A DNA stretch of 64,000 nt from Tautonia rosea (GCF_012958305.1 NZ_JABBYO010000002.1:434001-498000); one strand, 5' to 3'. Counted from the stretch's first letter, positions 16,389-25,419 are shown. The notes: generated from the letters alone by a model not told the origin. Program-made: numbers and translations.

Positions 16389-17287
16389 TCAAGGATCTCT
16401 CCCGTCTTGGATTTGATCCCGCCTTCCTCGCCTGCCTGCTCGAAGCCACGGCTCGCAAGCCTGGCAACGTCCATCCGGGTCGGGCGTTCGATGACTCCCA
16501 CTACCTCGATTTCGTCCTCTCTGCCGCGACCCTCTCCGGGTGGCTCGATCCGGATCGCATTCAGGAGTTCGGTGTCGGCGCTGTCGTCCGGGCCGCCGTG
16601 CAAGAGTCTCGTGCCCGCGTGGGCCACAACACCAACCTCGGCATGATTCTCCTTCTCACCCCGATGGCCGGCGTGCGTCACAAGGCCGAGGGGCTGCGAA
16701 AGGGGGTCGAGCGCATCCTCGACGACTTGACCATCGACGATGCCCGAGTCGTTTATGAAGCCATCCGGATCGCCCGACCCGGAGGTCTCGGCTCGGTCCC
16801 CGAACACGACGTCGCCCACGAGCCCACAATCACCCTCCGCGAGGCGATGACCCTTGCGGCCTCTCATGACGCCATCGCTCGGCAGTATGAGGCAGGATAT
16901 GCAGACATCTTTGATCTCGCACTTCCCACGCTGCGAGACGCCCTGCTCAGCAATCGCCCCCTTGAAACCGCCATCGTCCTCACTCACCTCACCCTCATGG
17001 CCGAGCGCCCCGACACCCTCATCGCCCGCAAGTGCGGCCCCGACGTCGCGCTCGAATCGTCCCACCGAGCGATTTCCGTCCTTGCCACCGGCTGGCCCGA
17101 TTCGGCGGATTCGATCACGCAGATCCGAGCGTTCGACACCTGGCTCCGTGCCGAAGGCCACTCCCGCAACCCCGGCGCGACCGCCGACCTGATCGCGGCC
17201 ACCTTGTACGCTGCCCTCTACGACGGGACAATCAAGTTTCCCCGCCACCTTTCCCGCCTCGGATGGGACGCGGGCGACGTGCTCTGA
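16385..17287 (+). CDS. CitG/MdcB-like (triphosphoribosyl-dephospho-CoA synthase family) protein
   Basis: The ATG at 16385 overlaps the upstream stop as ATGA. The 300-residue helical protein shows the family signatures: LLEATARKPGNVHPG, RVGHNTNLGMILLLTP, LGSVPEHDV, THLTLMAERPDTLIARK and NPGATADLIAA. Classical CitG/MdcB makes the prosthetic group of citrate or malonate lyase, but no lyase genes are present. As I recall, relatives occur in bacterial H4MPT gene sets, and the gene order here supports a role in making or attaching a phosphoribosyl part of the C1 cofactor. That is an inference; the reaction is unknown. Confidence 0.78.
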   Translation: MIKDLSRLGFDPAFLACLLEATARKPGNVHPGRAFDDSHYLDFVLSAATLSGWLDPDRIQEFGVGAVVRAAVQESRARVGHNTNLGMILLLTPMAGVRHKAEGLRKGVERILDDLTIDDARVVYEAIRIARPGGLGSVPEHDVAHEPTITLREAMTLAASHDAIARQYEAGYADIFDLALPTLRDALLSNRPLETAIVLTHLTLMAERPDTLIARKCGPDVALESSHRAISVLATGWPDSADSITQIRAFDTWLRAEGHSRNPGATADLIAATLYAALYDGTIKFPRHLSRLGWDAGDVL

Positions 17288-17319
17288 ATCCTCAGACTCC
17301 CACGGTCGAAATCATCCCC

Positions 17320-17829
17320 ATGTCAGCGAATCTCTACACGGTCCGCGTCACCAAGGACGACCTCGTCTTCAGCGCCGGGCACTTCATCACCTTCAACGGT
17401 GACATCTGCGAACGCATCCACGGTCACAACTGGCGCGTGGCCGTTGAAGTCGATGGACCGCTCGACGACAACCATTACGTCTTCGACTTCATCGCCCTCC
17501 GAGACCTCACAAAGGCCCTCGTCCTCGAACTCGATCACCGCATGCTCCTGCCCGATCGCAGCCCCTTCATCACCGTTTCCGAAGACGGGCCGAACCTGAT
17601 CTGCCACTACCAGGATCGCTACTGGAGCTTCCCCCGCGACGAGTGCGTCCTGCTTCCCGTGCCCAACACCACCACCGAATTGATCGCCGATTACCTTGGC
17701 GTTCGCCTTCGCGAGGCCCTGACGGCTCGCGGCCTCACGCTCCCAGTGGCCATGCGAGTCTCAGTCGAGGAGAACTTCGGTCAATGGGCCACCGCTCACT
17801 GGAGTCGTTCTGACGAGTCAATCGTGTGA
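17320..17829 (+). CDS. 6-pyruvoyl-tetrahydropterin synthase / QueD family protein
   Basis: The 169-residue product starts at the ATG at 17320. It has the T-fold zinc site AGHFITF plus C-x3-HGHNW (Cys preceding HGH is the usual catalytic position), ELDHRMLLP, and the C-terminal pterin-anchoring Glu in VSVEENFGQWA. These are the hallmarks of PTPS/QueD enzymes that rearrange dihydroneopterin triphosphate. Insertions around NLICHYQDRYWSFPRDE make it longer than E. coli QueD. No queuosine genes are near; it closes the C1 cluster 32 bases after the CitG-like gene. A role in the pterin half of H4MPT is therefore more likely than queuosine, by inference. Confidence 0.82.
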   Translation: MSANLYTVRVTKDDLVFSAGHFITFNGDICERIHGHNWRVAVEVDGPLDDNHYVFDFIALRDLTKALVLELDHRMLLPDRSPFITVSEDGPNLICHYQDRYWSFPRDECVLLPVPNTTTELIADYLGVRLREALTARGLTLPVAMRVSVEENFGQWATAHWSRSDESIV

Positions 17830-17885
17830 GCAGACAATTCAATCTTTATAAATTTTGACCGGCCAACAACTAATATCTGGAGACA

Positions 17886-17920
17886 CAAAGAGATCGAAAC
17901 GTGAGTTGATCTTACTCACG
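17886..17920 (-). terminator. Rho-independent terminator candidate of the ABC-2 permease gene
   Basis: CGTGAGT (17900-17906) and ACTCACG (17914-17920) form a 7-bp stem with a 7-base loop that includes the minus-strand stop codon. On the minus strand it is followed by TTTCGATCTCTTT. The gene pair on either side is convergent. Confidence 0.5.
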
Positions 17921-19807
17921 AGGCCCAACCGAGTCCGCGATGTGCTGCACGCCGATTGTCCTGGCCGAACCCGTTTCTGCACGCGGGTTCGCCGGGATAA
18001 TCGGCTCATCCTCCAGCTCCCCTCCGAACCCTTCGGTCGGGTCGTCGATACGGCCCAGGCATGGGTTAAACGATTGCACGGTAACCAGCAGCAAACCCCC
18101 AGCGATCCCAAGATTCGCCATGGTCCAGAACAACACCCAGAAGGTCTGACTGGCAAACGCGCTTCGAGGTCCTTCGTCCGCGATCAACGCCGAGTAGGCA
18201 CCCACTCCGAAGAACGGACTGGCCGACGCGATCCCGAGTCCCAGGTTCTCCGCCCGATTTCCAAACAGGAGCATGGCCAGAAAGGGCCAGGCGATGGAAA
18301 CGAATACGTAGATTCCTGTGGTCAGTCCCACGGCTCTCCCCATCCGGTTCGTCCAGGTGGCCAGCGCAAGGCCAAGGCTTGTAATTGCCGCTCCGTAGGC
18401 CAAAATCAGAGCGGCCAGCAAGGCCACCGCCCAAACATGTCCGGACTCGGTCGAGAGTGCCAGTGCCACACCAATCGGCAAGATCAGGAGCGGCGGAACC
18501 GATCGGAACGCTCCGCACCATTTCCCCCAGACGATTGATCGAGTCGACATCGGAGTGACCAGCAGCACGTCGAGACTCCCGCGTTGCCGCTCCTCCGAAA
18601 GGCTTGTCGCCGCGGAAACACTCAACAGCAACAAGCCCAGCGGAACCTGAACCACATTGACAAACACCCCCATGCCCGCACCCCAGTTCTCTCCACTCAG
18701 CATCAAAAAAATTGCAGAAAGGCTGAATCCCCCACAAAAGAGAATGTAGATGCTCCACGAAATCAGATCCAGGCGAGACGGTCGTTTGCGTTGGCACTCC
18801 CGCCAGTAGACCGGATTGCGGTCAAGCGAAGGAGCCGGCCAGGCACCCCGGATCCATCGCGAGACTCGAGCGGTTCCCGGTGCAACCCGAGCGAACCGAT
18901 CCGACTCAATGGCTCCGGTCAGGTGCGATCGGATTGATCGGCGTCGTGTGCCCCCGCGTTCCACTTTGCCAAGCTGCCCGACCACCACCGACCGAAGCCG
19001 CCAGATCGACAGCCCCATCAGGCCCGCCGATGCCGCCAGACCCAGTCCCAGAAACTGCACGTTCGTCCCGAACGTCACCGGCCGCATGATCGGCGGTGTC
19101 TCAATCGTGGAGAGTACCAGGAAAACCGGATTGAATCGGAGCAGTTCCTCGAACACATTCATTTGGGTCCAACGCCAGTTCCTCGGGACCAGCTCGAACA
19201 GACCGAGGCTGATGGGAGCGGCCATGAGGTAAAGAATTCCAAAAACATACGTTGCGATCAGCACTTCATGGGTTTTTCGTCCCCAGATCGACAGCGCAAG
19301 TGCGAGTGAGCAGCCGAAGATTGCCACGGCCAGAATCACCAGCAAGGAGCCGATTAGCCCGACCGGGTCGATCCCGCCGAACAAGGTGCCGATCGCCAGC
19401 ACCGGAGCCGCACAGAGGATCAAGCCCAGCACCGGCACCAGCCGCGCCGCCAGCTTCCCCAGCACGATCTCCGTATTGGAAAGGTCTGTGGCGAACAGCA
19501 GTGTCAGATTCCCCCTTGCCTTGTCCAGACAGATCGATCCGGCTGTCGCGGCCGGGGCTGCCAGGCCCACCAGTCCCAGCAAGATCATCGCTGTGGTTCC
19601 GAAAAACGCCTGGCCCACCTGAGCCTGCTGCCGTATCGAGAGCTCCCGACCCCCGCTTCGCCCGGCGTACGACTCGAACCAGACCAACGTCATCGCCGCG
19701 AGCAAGATCAAGACGGTCAGCGATCGCATCGCATACGCTTGCCATCGCCTCGACGTCATCAGCCACTCGAACGCGAAGACCGGCCCCAAGCCAATACGCC
19801 TCGCCAT
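17912..19807 (-). CDS. ABC-2 type permease, two fused membrane halves
   Basis: The start is the ATG at 19807, with AAAGGAGG 7 bases upstream; the earlier frame lacks this. The 631-residue protein has about twelve hydrophobic segments in two similar halves joined by a basic cytoplasmic linker around 285-345. Each half contains the ABC-2 permease feature of an EKARGNL/EERQRGSLDVLL-type motif following a membrane pair: DKARGNLTLLFATDLSNTEIVLGKL and EERQRGSLDVLLVTPMSTRSIVWGKW. This doubled arrangement fits planctomycete ABC permeases linked to gliding or efflux-type exporters. No ATPase gene is adjacent, so the partner must be encoded elsewhere. The substrate is unknown. A 158-base gap separates it from the next minus-strand gene upstream. 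Confidence 0.8.
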   Translation of the reverse strand: MARRIGLGPVFAFEWLMTSRRWQAYAMRSLTVLILLAAMTLVWFESYAGRSGGRELSIRQQAQVGQAFFGTTAMILLGLVGLAAPAATAGSICLDKARGNLTLLFATDLSNTEIVLGKLAARLVPVLGLILCAAPVLAIGTLFGGIDPVGLIGSLLVILAVAIFGCSLALALSIWGRKTHEVLIATYVFGILYLMAAPISLGLFELVPRNWRWTQMNVFEELLRFNPVFLVLSTIETPPIMRPVTFGTNVQFLGLGLAASAGLMGLSIWRLRSVVVGQLGKVERGGTRRRSIRSHLTGAIESDRFARVAPGTARVSRWIRGAWPAPSLDRNPVYWRECQRKRPSRLDLISWSIYILFCGGFSLSAIFLMLSGENWGAGMGVFVNVVQVPLGLLLLSVSAATSLSEERQRGSLDVLLVTPMSTRSIVWGKWCGAFRSVPPLLILPIGVALALSTESGHVWAVALLAALILAYGAAITSLGLALATWTNRMGRAVGLTTGIYVFVSIAWPFLAMLLFGNRAENLGLGIASASPFFGVGAYSALIADEGPRSAFASQTFWVLFWTMANLGIAGGLLLVTVQSFNPCLGRIDDPTEGFGGELEDEPIIPANPRAETGSARTIGVQHIADSVGPRE

Positions 19808-19965
19808 CTTCCGGCCTCCTTTCTCCGATCCCGAGCTCGCGGCGCCCCCCACGTGAACTCGTCCCAACGCTCGACGACGATCTTAACCAAAGATCCGACG
19901 GTTGTCCTGGCAGTCTCGATCGTGATTTATTCCACGAACGAAACCATACCGTCTCGTTATTGAAG

Positions 19966-21612
19966 TCAACTGATCACGTTATGAAACGATCGGAGCGTTG
20001 CCGAGGTGACAGCCACGGTCAGTCCACCGACTGCCGCGTACAGCCCGAGCAACACCAGTCCGACTCCGCTGATCCGGCTGTCAACGCCGAAGTGCATTTG
20101 CCCCCAGAGGAACACGGTCAACGAGTCCATTCCCGCGGGCGTGACCAGGTTCGTGATCGGAAGCTCTCCCATGGCCAGCACGAAGGCCACGAGCCAGGCA
20201 CCAGCGATCCCCCGAAGCGACAAGGGAACAGCCACCCGCCATACCCGTTGCCAGGGGCCCCAGCCATCCACCTCGGCCGACTCCAGGACGGCAAGCGGCA
20301 CCCTGCGAACGGCCGGCCAAAGCACCAGGACCGCAAACGGCACCGTACGGATCATGGCACCAAGAATGACGATCAAGGATGTATCATAAAAAATCGGAAC
20401 ATGGAGATACGCAAGTTTTAAGGCCATTCCCGCGACCGGCCCCGGCATTGCGAGCATCAAGGCCAACAAGGTCACGATGCCCACCCGCCAGGCCCCTCGG
20501 GTCCGCAGTTGCCACGAAAGTCCCCAGGCCAGCACCACGCTCAGGCTCGCGCCAATGGCGGCAACGATTCCGGTCTGAACGAGCGGCGCGCGAACCTCGG
20601 CCATCGCGTATGCGAGCGACTCGGCCAGGCCCTCCACGGACCATCCCGGGGCGATCCCCCGGGCCGCGTCTCCTCCGATCCTGCCCGCTCGCCAGATCAA
20701 GGCAGCCAGCGGCGGCCCAAACATCGCGACCGAGACTCCCCAAACCATTCCTGCCGCCGGCCATCGCCACCGACCCAGCAACCAGACCTGAGACGATCGG
20801 GTTCCGGTCGAAACACGAAAAGACTCAAAAATCTCTGTGAACCTTAGTGCAATGAGCAGGGTGCCCATCATGACTAGCGTCGGAGGAATTGCCACCAGAG
20901 CAACCGCCCAGGGAGGTCGGCCAAGTCCGTACTGAACGTAAGCCTCTTCGGCGTAGGTCCGCACCAGCAGCAGATCGGTGATGGTCATGTCGCCACTCGT
21001 CAGGACCGCCACCAGGAGCCCGGCCCCGATGATCGCCGCGGCGGATCGTCGGAGCGTCACCCCTGGCACGACGCGCCAGAGTGGCAGGTCCAGTCGGGCC
21101 GATTCTTCCAGCTCTGGCTCAACCCCCTTCAACCCTATCCCTGCCAGGAGGACCACCCAGGGCACTCCTGCCATCGCGTGCACGAAGGCTGCGCCTGTCC
21201 AGCCCACCAGCAAGGGCGACGTCCCATAAGCTTGTTGATATCCGGCGTTTCCAAATCCACCAATCCATGCCGCCGCATAGAGGGGCATGGGGACGAAGAG
21301 GGCCAACGCCATCATCCCGAGCACTGGGACCCGACCGGGGAGGTCTGTTCGAAACAGGCCCAGCGCGAGTGGGATGCCGAGCAGAAATGAGCCCAGGACT
21401 GCAAAGCCAACCACCCGCAACGTCTCAACCGCAGGGCCGGCGACCAAACCCGTCTCTCGACCAAACGCGGAGGCGTCGATCAGGCCCGCGCTGGTGGAAG
21501 GGCCTGCCTCTCCCTGCAAAGCGAGCAAGACCGTGGCCACAACCGGCCAGACCACGACCACCACAAGCGCGGCCCCGGTGACAACCCGACCCATCCCAAC
21601 CGCACTGATCAC
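19966..21612 (-). CDS. Binding-protein-dependent ABC transporter permease, FbpB-like double permease
   Basis: The GTG at 21612 overlaps the upstream stop as GTGA, giving 548 residues; an internal ATG at 21594 is an alternative. About twelve membrane segments form two BPD-transport halves. EAA-like loops are visible: ELEESARLDLPLWRVVPGVTLRR in the first half and AVLESAEVDGWGPWQRVWRVAVP in the second. The layout matches fused permeases for iron(III), thiamine or polyamines (FbpB/ThiP group). No ATPase or periplasmic binding protein gene lies nearby. It is translationally coupled to a sugar-isomerase-like gene, which is an unusual partner, and substrate cannot be assigned. Confidence 0.8.
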   Translation of the reverse strand: MISAVGMGRVVTGAALVVVVVWPVVATVLLALQGEAGPSTSAGLIDASAFGRETGLVAGPAVETLRVVGFAVLGSFLLGIPLALGLFRTDLPGRVPVLGMMALALFVPMPLYAAAWIGGFGNAGYQQAYGTSPLLVGWTGAAFVHAMAGVPWVVLLAGIGLKGVEPELEESARLDLPLWRVVPGVTLRRSAAAIIGAGLLVAVLTSGDMTITDLLLVRTYAEEAYVQYGLGRPPWAVALVAIPPTLVMMGTLLIALRFTEIFESFRVSTGTRSSQVWLLGRWRWPAAGMVWGVSVAMFGPPLAALIWRAGRIGGDAARGIAPGWSVEGLAESLAYAMAEVRAPLVQTGIVAAIGASLSVVLAWGLSWQLRTRGAWRVGIVTLLALMLAMPGPVAGMALKLAYLHVPIFYDTSLIVILGAMIRTVPFAVLVLWPAVRRVPLAVLESAEVDGWGPWQRVWRVAVPLSLRGIAGAWLVAFVLAMGELPITNLVTPAGMDSLTVFLWGQMHFGVDSRISGVGLVLLGLYAAVGGLTVAVTSATLRSFHNVIS

Positions 21613-22433
21613 GCTCTGAGCCCCGCCTCGCGCATCAACTGGCTGGTCGAATCGAACGCCTCCCGCACCCAGTCGAGAATCCTGTCCGGCTCGGGCGAAT
21701 ACTCAAGCTCGATCGAGATCGTGGCATCAGGGATGTTCAAGTGTTTGATCGCCTCGAGATAACCCGCGAACTCGACCACCCCCCGACCAGGTGGCAGATC
21801 GCCATGAACCTTGCCGTCGCAATCCGAAATATGAACATGAGCAACTCGACCGGAAAGCGCTACGATCTTCTCGGGCGGTTCTCCCGAGAGGACCAGGTGG
21901 GAAATATCCAGGTTCGCCTTCACGGTCGGATGGTCCACCGCGTCAAGGAAGCGGACCATCCCGTCGATATCTCGCACGAGCGAGAGCTCGAACGGTTCCA
22001 ACTCCAGGGCAATCTCCAGGTCGAGATCCTCGGCATATTCGCCCAGGATTCTGACGTTCTGCACGCCGGTTTCCCACTGTTCTTCGGGGGGGATGACCTG
22101 CTTCTGCCAGATATACTCTCCGAGCACGAGCAACAGGTTTCGGGCCTCGAACTCGTAGGCCATGTCCAGGTATTTTCGGCAACGTTCCAGATGGAACCGT
22201 TGCACACTCGGATTGAAGTCGATCAGGCCGACCGCCACGCACGGCACACTGACAATCGGCAGATGAAGCTTGTCGCACGCATCCTTGATGAGTTTGCGTT
22301 CTCGAACGTCGATGTCCAGCGGATCGGCAAAAATGTCGATGCAATCGAACCCGATCTCCTTGGTCTTCTGGATGCCAAAGGCCGTTTCCCGACCGGCCTG
22401 GGCCCAGGCGGAGTTGATCAAACCAAGGTCCAT
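21609..22433 (-). CDS. Sugar phosphate isomerase/epimerase family (xylose isomerase-like TIM barrel)
   Basis: The start is the ATG at 22433, because GAGGAGGACGGTC directly precedes it; the frame continues 21 codons upstream without support. The 274-residue product has the AP-endonuclease-2-like TIM barrel order: IGFDCIDIFADPLD, LPIVSVPCVAVG, ARNLLLVLGEY, IALELEPFE (metal Glu), VKANLDISHLVLSGE (Asp/His), VAHVHISDCDG and ISIELEYSP (final Glu). These are the metal-binding positions of this family. It probably acts on a keto-sugar or inositol-type substrate. It is the first gene of a coupled pair with the double permease. Confidence 0.83.
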   Translation of the reverse strand: MDLGLINSAWAQAGRETAFGIQKTKEIGFDCIDIFADPLDIDVRERKLIKDACDKLHLPIVSVPCVAVGLIDFNPSVQRFHLERCRKYLDMAYEFEARNLLLVLGEYIWQKQVIPPEEQWETGVQNVRILGEYAEDLDLEIALELEPFELSLVRDIDGMVRFLDAVDHPTVKANLDISHLVLSGEPPEKIVALSGRVAHVHISDCDGKVHGDLPPGRGVVEFAGYLEAIKHLNIPDATISIELEYSPEPDRILDWVREAFDSTSQLMREAGLRA

Positions 22434-22705
22434 GACCGTCCTCCTCGTCTCGACCATGCTGTTCCGAAGCATTGCAAACGGATCACGAGCACTCATTGAT
22501 CAATGGCGATTGCTCCTGACGGTTTGCGACATCCTTTATGGTGCCTGCCGCCGAGCTTCTGGTCCAGTCCTCTCCTCGCTCCTGGAACGGGAGAGACCTG
22601 AGGAGACTGTTGCGTTGCTCACGCCAGTGAGGAATACTTAAGTTGAGGACACAAACGAGCATCTTCAAGTCGATTTCCTGCTCGATTGCTGGAGGCTTCA
22701 TCACC

Positions 22706-23455
22706 ATGCGACGAGGTCTGCGACTGCGAACGTTGACGGTCCTGGCAAGCATTCTCCTCTTCAGCATTTCCTGTCGCGAGCCTTCACCTGAGCTTGATCA
22801 TTCATCAAGCAATGGGTCTACCGTAATCGATCCGAACACGACTCAGAATCCTCCTAAACCGGAGGAAAATGCCGATCCCGAAGACCTCGTAATTGATGAG
22901 GAACAAGGTGAGCCCCTCGCACTCGATCAGATGGATCTCGACCAACACTCTCTGGAAGAGTTGCTCGAGATCCTCGATCGCCGGGAGGCACCCGATGACC
23001 GGAGAATTGTCCTCGAAGCCGTGGTTCGCCGAGTTCCTAATCACCGAATGGCGCTCTTGAGTCTGATGGAGGTGACTCAAACGATAGGTGTGGATCTCGC
23101 GGTCCAGGAAGGTCGACGTGGGGAAAGCATGCCTTACCTGAACCGGTCGGCTGAAGTCGGTCGCATGCTCCTCGAACTTGATCCGCCGCCAAATAACGAG
23201 GAACAAAAATATATCAGCGCTACGTTTTATAACGAGGCGTGCAATCTTGCGCTTGAGGGGGACATTGACCTGGCACTCGACCGGCTTCGCGAGGCGCTCG
23301 AACTTGGTTTCAGCGATCCGATCATCTGGGGTGATCCGGAACTGGATGCACTGAGCGATCGGAGCGAATTTCAGGAACTCCTCGACCAGTATCGAGATCA
23401 GCTCAGCCTCCCCGAACCAGACGCGACCGACGTGCCGATTCCGGAGAGTCCTTGA
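22706..23455 (+). CDS. Lipoprotein with TPR-like C-terminal part
   Basis: The ATG at 22706 is preceded by GGAGG and opens a lipoprotein signal: MRRGLRLRTLTVLASILL ending SISC. The 249-residue product continues with an acidic, Pro/Asn-rich linker (about 28-75). A helical region follows, in which YISATFYNEACNLALEGDIDLALDRLREALELG resembles a tetratricopeptide hairpin; the closing segment WGDPELDALSDRSEFQELL is common in TPR proteins of this phylum. The likely role is a scaffold anchored on the membrane. The gene is divergent from the isomerase gene and convergent with the next gene, which ends 39 bases away. Confidence 0.72.
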   Translation: MRRGLRLRTLTVLASILLFSISCREPSPELDHSSSNGSTVIDPNTTQNPPKPEENADPEDLVIDEEQGEPLALDQMDLDQHSLEELLEILDRREAPDDRRIVLEAVVRRVPNHRMALLSLMEVTQTIGVDLAVQEGRRGESMPYLNRSAEVGRMLLELDPPPNNEEQKYISATFYNEACNLALEGDIDLALDRLREALELGFSDPIIWGDPELDALSDRSEFQELLDQYRDQLSLPEPDATDVPIPESP

Positions 23456-23494
23456 CCGGAGGCAATGCGGGTCGTCGCGTCTGTTCGGTCAGGG

Positions 23495-24346
23495 TCAACG
23501 CACCTCAACGGTTGAGTGGAATCCGGGGGGCATTGGCAAGCGTTCGAGTTCGCGTCGAAGGGCAGGGCGTTGCCAGGGACGAGCCGCTTCGGCCCGGATG
23601 TGAACGCGAGTCCCGACTATGAGCAATTCAATTGAACGAATCCGATCAGCTTCCTGTTGGATGATGATGCGTTGAAGATGTTGCTTCAGTGCTTCGGCCG
23701 AGGCCGGGTCGCCCGGCTCAAGGTTCCCGGGAAGTGTGACGCGCACGGGAAGGCTCAGGGATCGTGAGGCGGAAAAACGGCTGGTCAGCCTGTCGAACAT
23801 CGTTCCAAAGATTCCCGAACGTTCTGGGCCGATCGACCGTGAGCCTCGGTTCCGATCGGATCGATCGACTCCCTTGGCCTGCTGTTTCGCTGAGGATTCC
23901 TGGTCTGGTCCTGGCGGCAAGAAAGGGTTCACGTTGACGGAATCGGTTGATTCGGCTCCGATCGGCGGTGCAATCGTGGTCGGTGGCAGGGGCGTCGTCT
24001 CCAGCGAGGAAAGCTCCGGGGATGAGCCACTCAAGGGTGTCAGGATTTGAATCCCGTCAGGCACGTCCTCTGAACGATGCGGCGCAGGTTGCCCAGTGCT
24101 CGACGCGGCATGAATGGGCCGCGTCGGAGTGAAGTTCAAGAGCGGTGCGGAGGCGGTCTCGTGAGGAAGGGGAGAAGTCGGTTGCGGCATCGGTGGGAAC
24201 GGAATCGGCGGCGCCGAGTGGACCTCTTCCGAGAGAATCTCAGCCGGGGGCTGCAAGACGAGTCCCGAACGATCCTGGGCTCTCGAAGCGGTCTGGAACC
24301 CGACCAGCAGGACGGGCAGAGTCATGACCAGTAACCATCGGCGCAT
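23495..24346 (-). CDS. Secreted Pro-rich protein with C-terminal BON-like segment
   Basis: The ATG at 24346 is 8 bases after GGAGGG; a start three codons earlier would overlap that site. The 283-residue protein has a signal peptide (MRRWLLVMTLPVLLVGFQTASRAQD) and a long Pro/Ser-rich low-complexity part (about 30-190). The final 75 residues (EALKQHLQRIIIQQEADRIRSIELLIVGTRVHIRAEAARPWQR...) have the alpha-beta-alpha-beta pattern of a BON domain. BON domains bind membranes or phospholipids. The assignment is by pattern only. The gene is divergent from an SDR gene. Confidence 0.6.
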   Translation of the reverse strand: MRRWLLVMTLPVLLVGFQTASRAQDRSGLVLQPPAEILSEEVHSAPPIPFPPMPQPTSPLPHETASAPLLNFTPTRPIHAASSTGQPAPHRSEDVPDGIQILTPLSGSSPELSSLETTPLPPTTIAPPIGAESTDSVNVNPFLPPGPDQESSAKQQAKGVDRSDRNRGSRSIGPERSGIFGTMFDRLTSRFSASRSLSLPVRVTLPGNLEPGDPASAEALKQHLQRIIIQQEADRIRSIELLIVGTRVHIRAEAARPWQRPALRRELERLPMPPGFHSTVEVR

Positions 24347-24556
24347 GACCATCACCCTCCATCAGTTCGATCCAATCCTCGAATCATTCGCGGAGTTTCC
24401 AATGATTAAGTCGGCTGGTGGCTCGGAGTTGGGAGAGCATGGTGGGACGGTTTCACTTCCGAGGGAAGCAATGGCACCGGATACGACGGTCAGAACCTCT
24501 GATCCGAGGAGTCGGCAGAGGACGATTGGTACGTTGAGCGTAGGAGCAGACCGCCT

Positions 24557-25324
24557 TTGAAACGCATTCGTGCCCGATCGGCCATCGTCACCGGAGCCTC
24601 CAGCGGAATCGGTGCCTGCCTGGCAGTTCAACTGGCGCAGCAAGGGATCCACGTAGGCCTGACCGCCCGTCGTGCTGATCGTCTGGAGACGCTGGCCCGA
24701 TCGATTCAAGACGCCGGGGGCGTGGCGGTTGTAGCTCCGGCCGACGCGGCAGATCGACAGGCCACGACCGAGGCGATCGGTCGGCTTGAACACGAACTTG
24801 GACCGGTCGATCTGTTGATCGCGAATGCCGGGCTTGGTCGCAGTTCGCCAGCCGTCGGCTTTTCGGCCGAGGTGGTCGAGGAGATCGTCCGCGTCAATCT
24901 GATCGGGGCCTCCGTGGCAATCGAGGTGCTCTTGCCGGGCATGCTCAATCGAGGGAGAGGTCAGATTGTCGGCATGAGCAGCCTGGCCGCGTTCCGAGGG
25001 TTGCCCGGGTCGAGTGCCTATTGTGCGAGCAAGGCGGCCCTCTCGACTCTGCTCGAAGGGCTTCGTCCCGAACTTAGAAGGCGAGGTGTCCTGGTCACGA
25101 TCGTTCATCCTGGCTTCGTGAAGACACCCATGACTGAGCAATCGCGACATGTGCAGCCGTGGATGATGGACGCCGATCGAGCCGCATCGATCATTCTCAA
25201 CGGTATCGCCAGGGGGCGACGCCGGGTCGATTTCCCTGCGCCGACCCTGGCCTTGATGAGACTGGTCCGTCTCTTGCCTGCACCGATCTTCGATCGGATC
25301 GCCGCGCGAGTCCTTTCGACGTGA
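24557..25324 (+). CDS. Short-chain dehydrogenase/reductase, complete active site
   Basis: The 255-residue product starts at a TTG (24557) with TAGGAG 11 bases upstream. It shows TGASSGIG for NAD(P) binding, NAG (LLIANAGLG), the catalytic Ser in IVGMSSLAAF, and the Y-x-x-x-K motif in SAYCASKAAL. HPGFVKTPM follows, as expected for classical SDRs. The C-terminus (DFPAPTLALMRLVRLLPAPIFDRI) is hydrophobic, like membrane-associated SDRs of the DltE/YqjQ type. The substrate is unknown. The neighbouring genes are secreted or lipoproteins with no metabolic hint. This gene contrasts with the catalytically altered SDR at 3984. Confidence 0.86.
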   Translation: MKRIRARSAIVTGASSGIGACLAVQLAQQGIHVGLTARRADRLETLARSIQDAGGVAVVAPADAADRQATTEAIGRLEHELGPVDLLIANAGLGRSSPAVGFSAEVVEEIVRVNLIGASVAIEVLLPGMLNRGRGQIVGMSSLAAFRGLPGSSAYCASKAALSTLLEGLRPELRRRGVLVTIVHPGFVKTPMTEQSRHVQPWMMDADRAASIILNGIARGRRRVDFPAPTLALMRLVRLLPAPIFDRIAARVLST

Positions 25325-25356
25325 GGTCGCACGGCGATTGGGGGAAAGCACCCCAT

Positions 25357-25399
25357 GAGGGTCGATCTTGCCTCGGTGAACGTGAGGCGTCGGACCCTC
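25357..25399. terminator. Nested hairpin between convergent genes
   Basis: GAGGGTC (25357-25363) pairs with GACCCTC (25393-25399), and inside it GCCTC (25370-25374) pairs with GAGGC (25384-25388). It lies in the 95-base gap between the SDR gene and the convergent lipoprotein gene. No T-tract follows on either strand, so terminator function is inferred from position. Confidence 0.4.
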
Positions 25400-25419
25400 G
25401 AACATGGCAACACCGAGAC

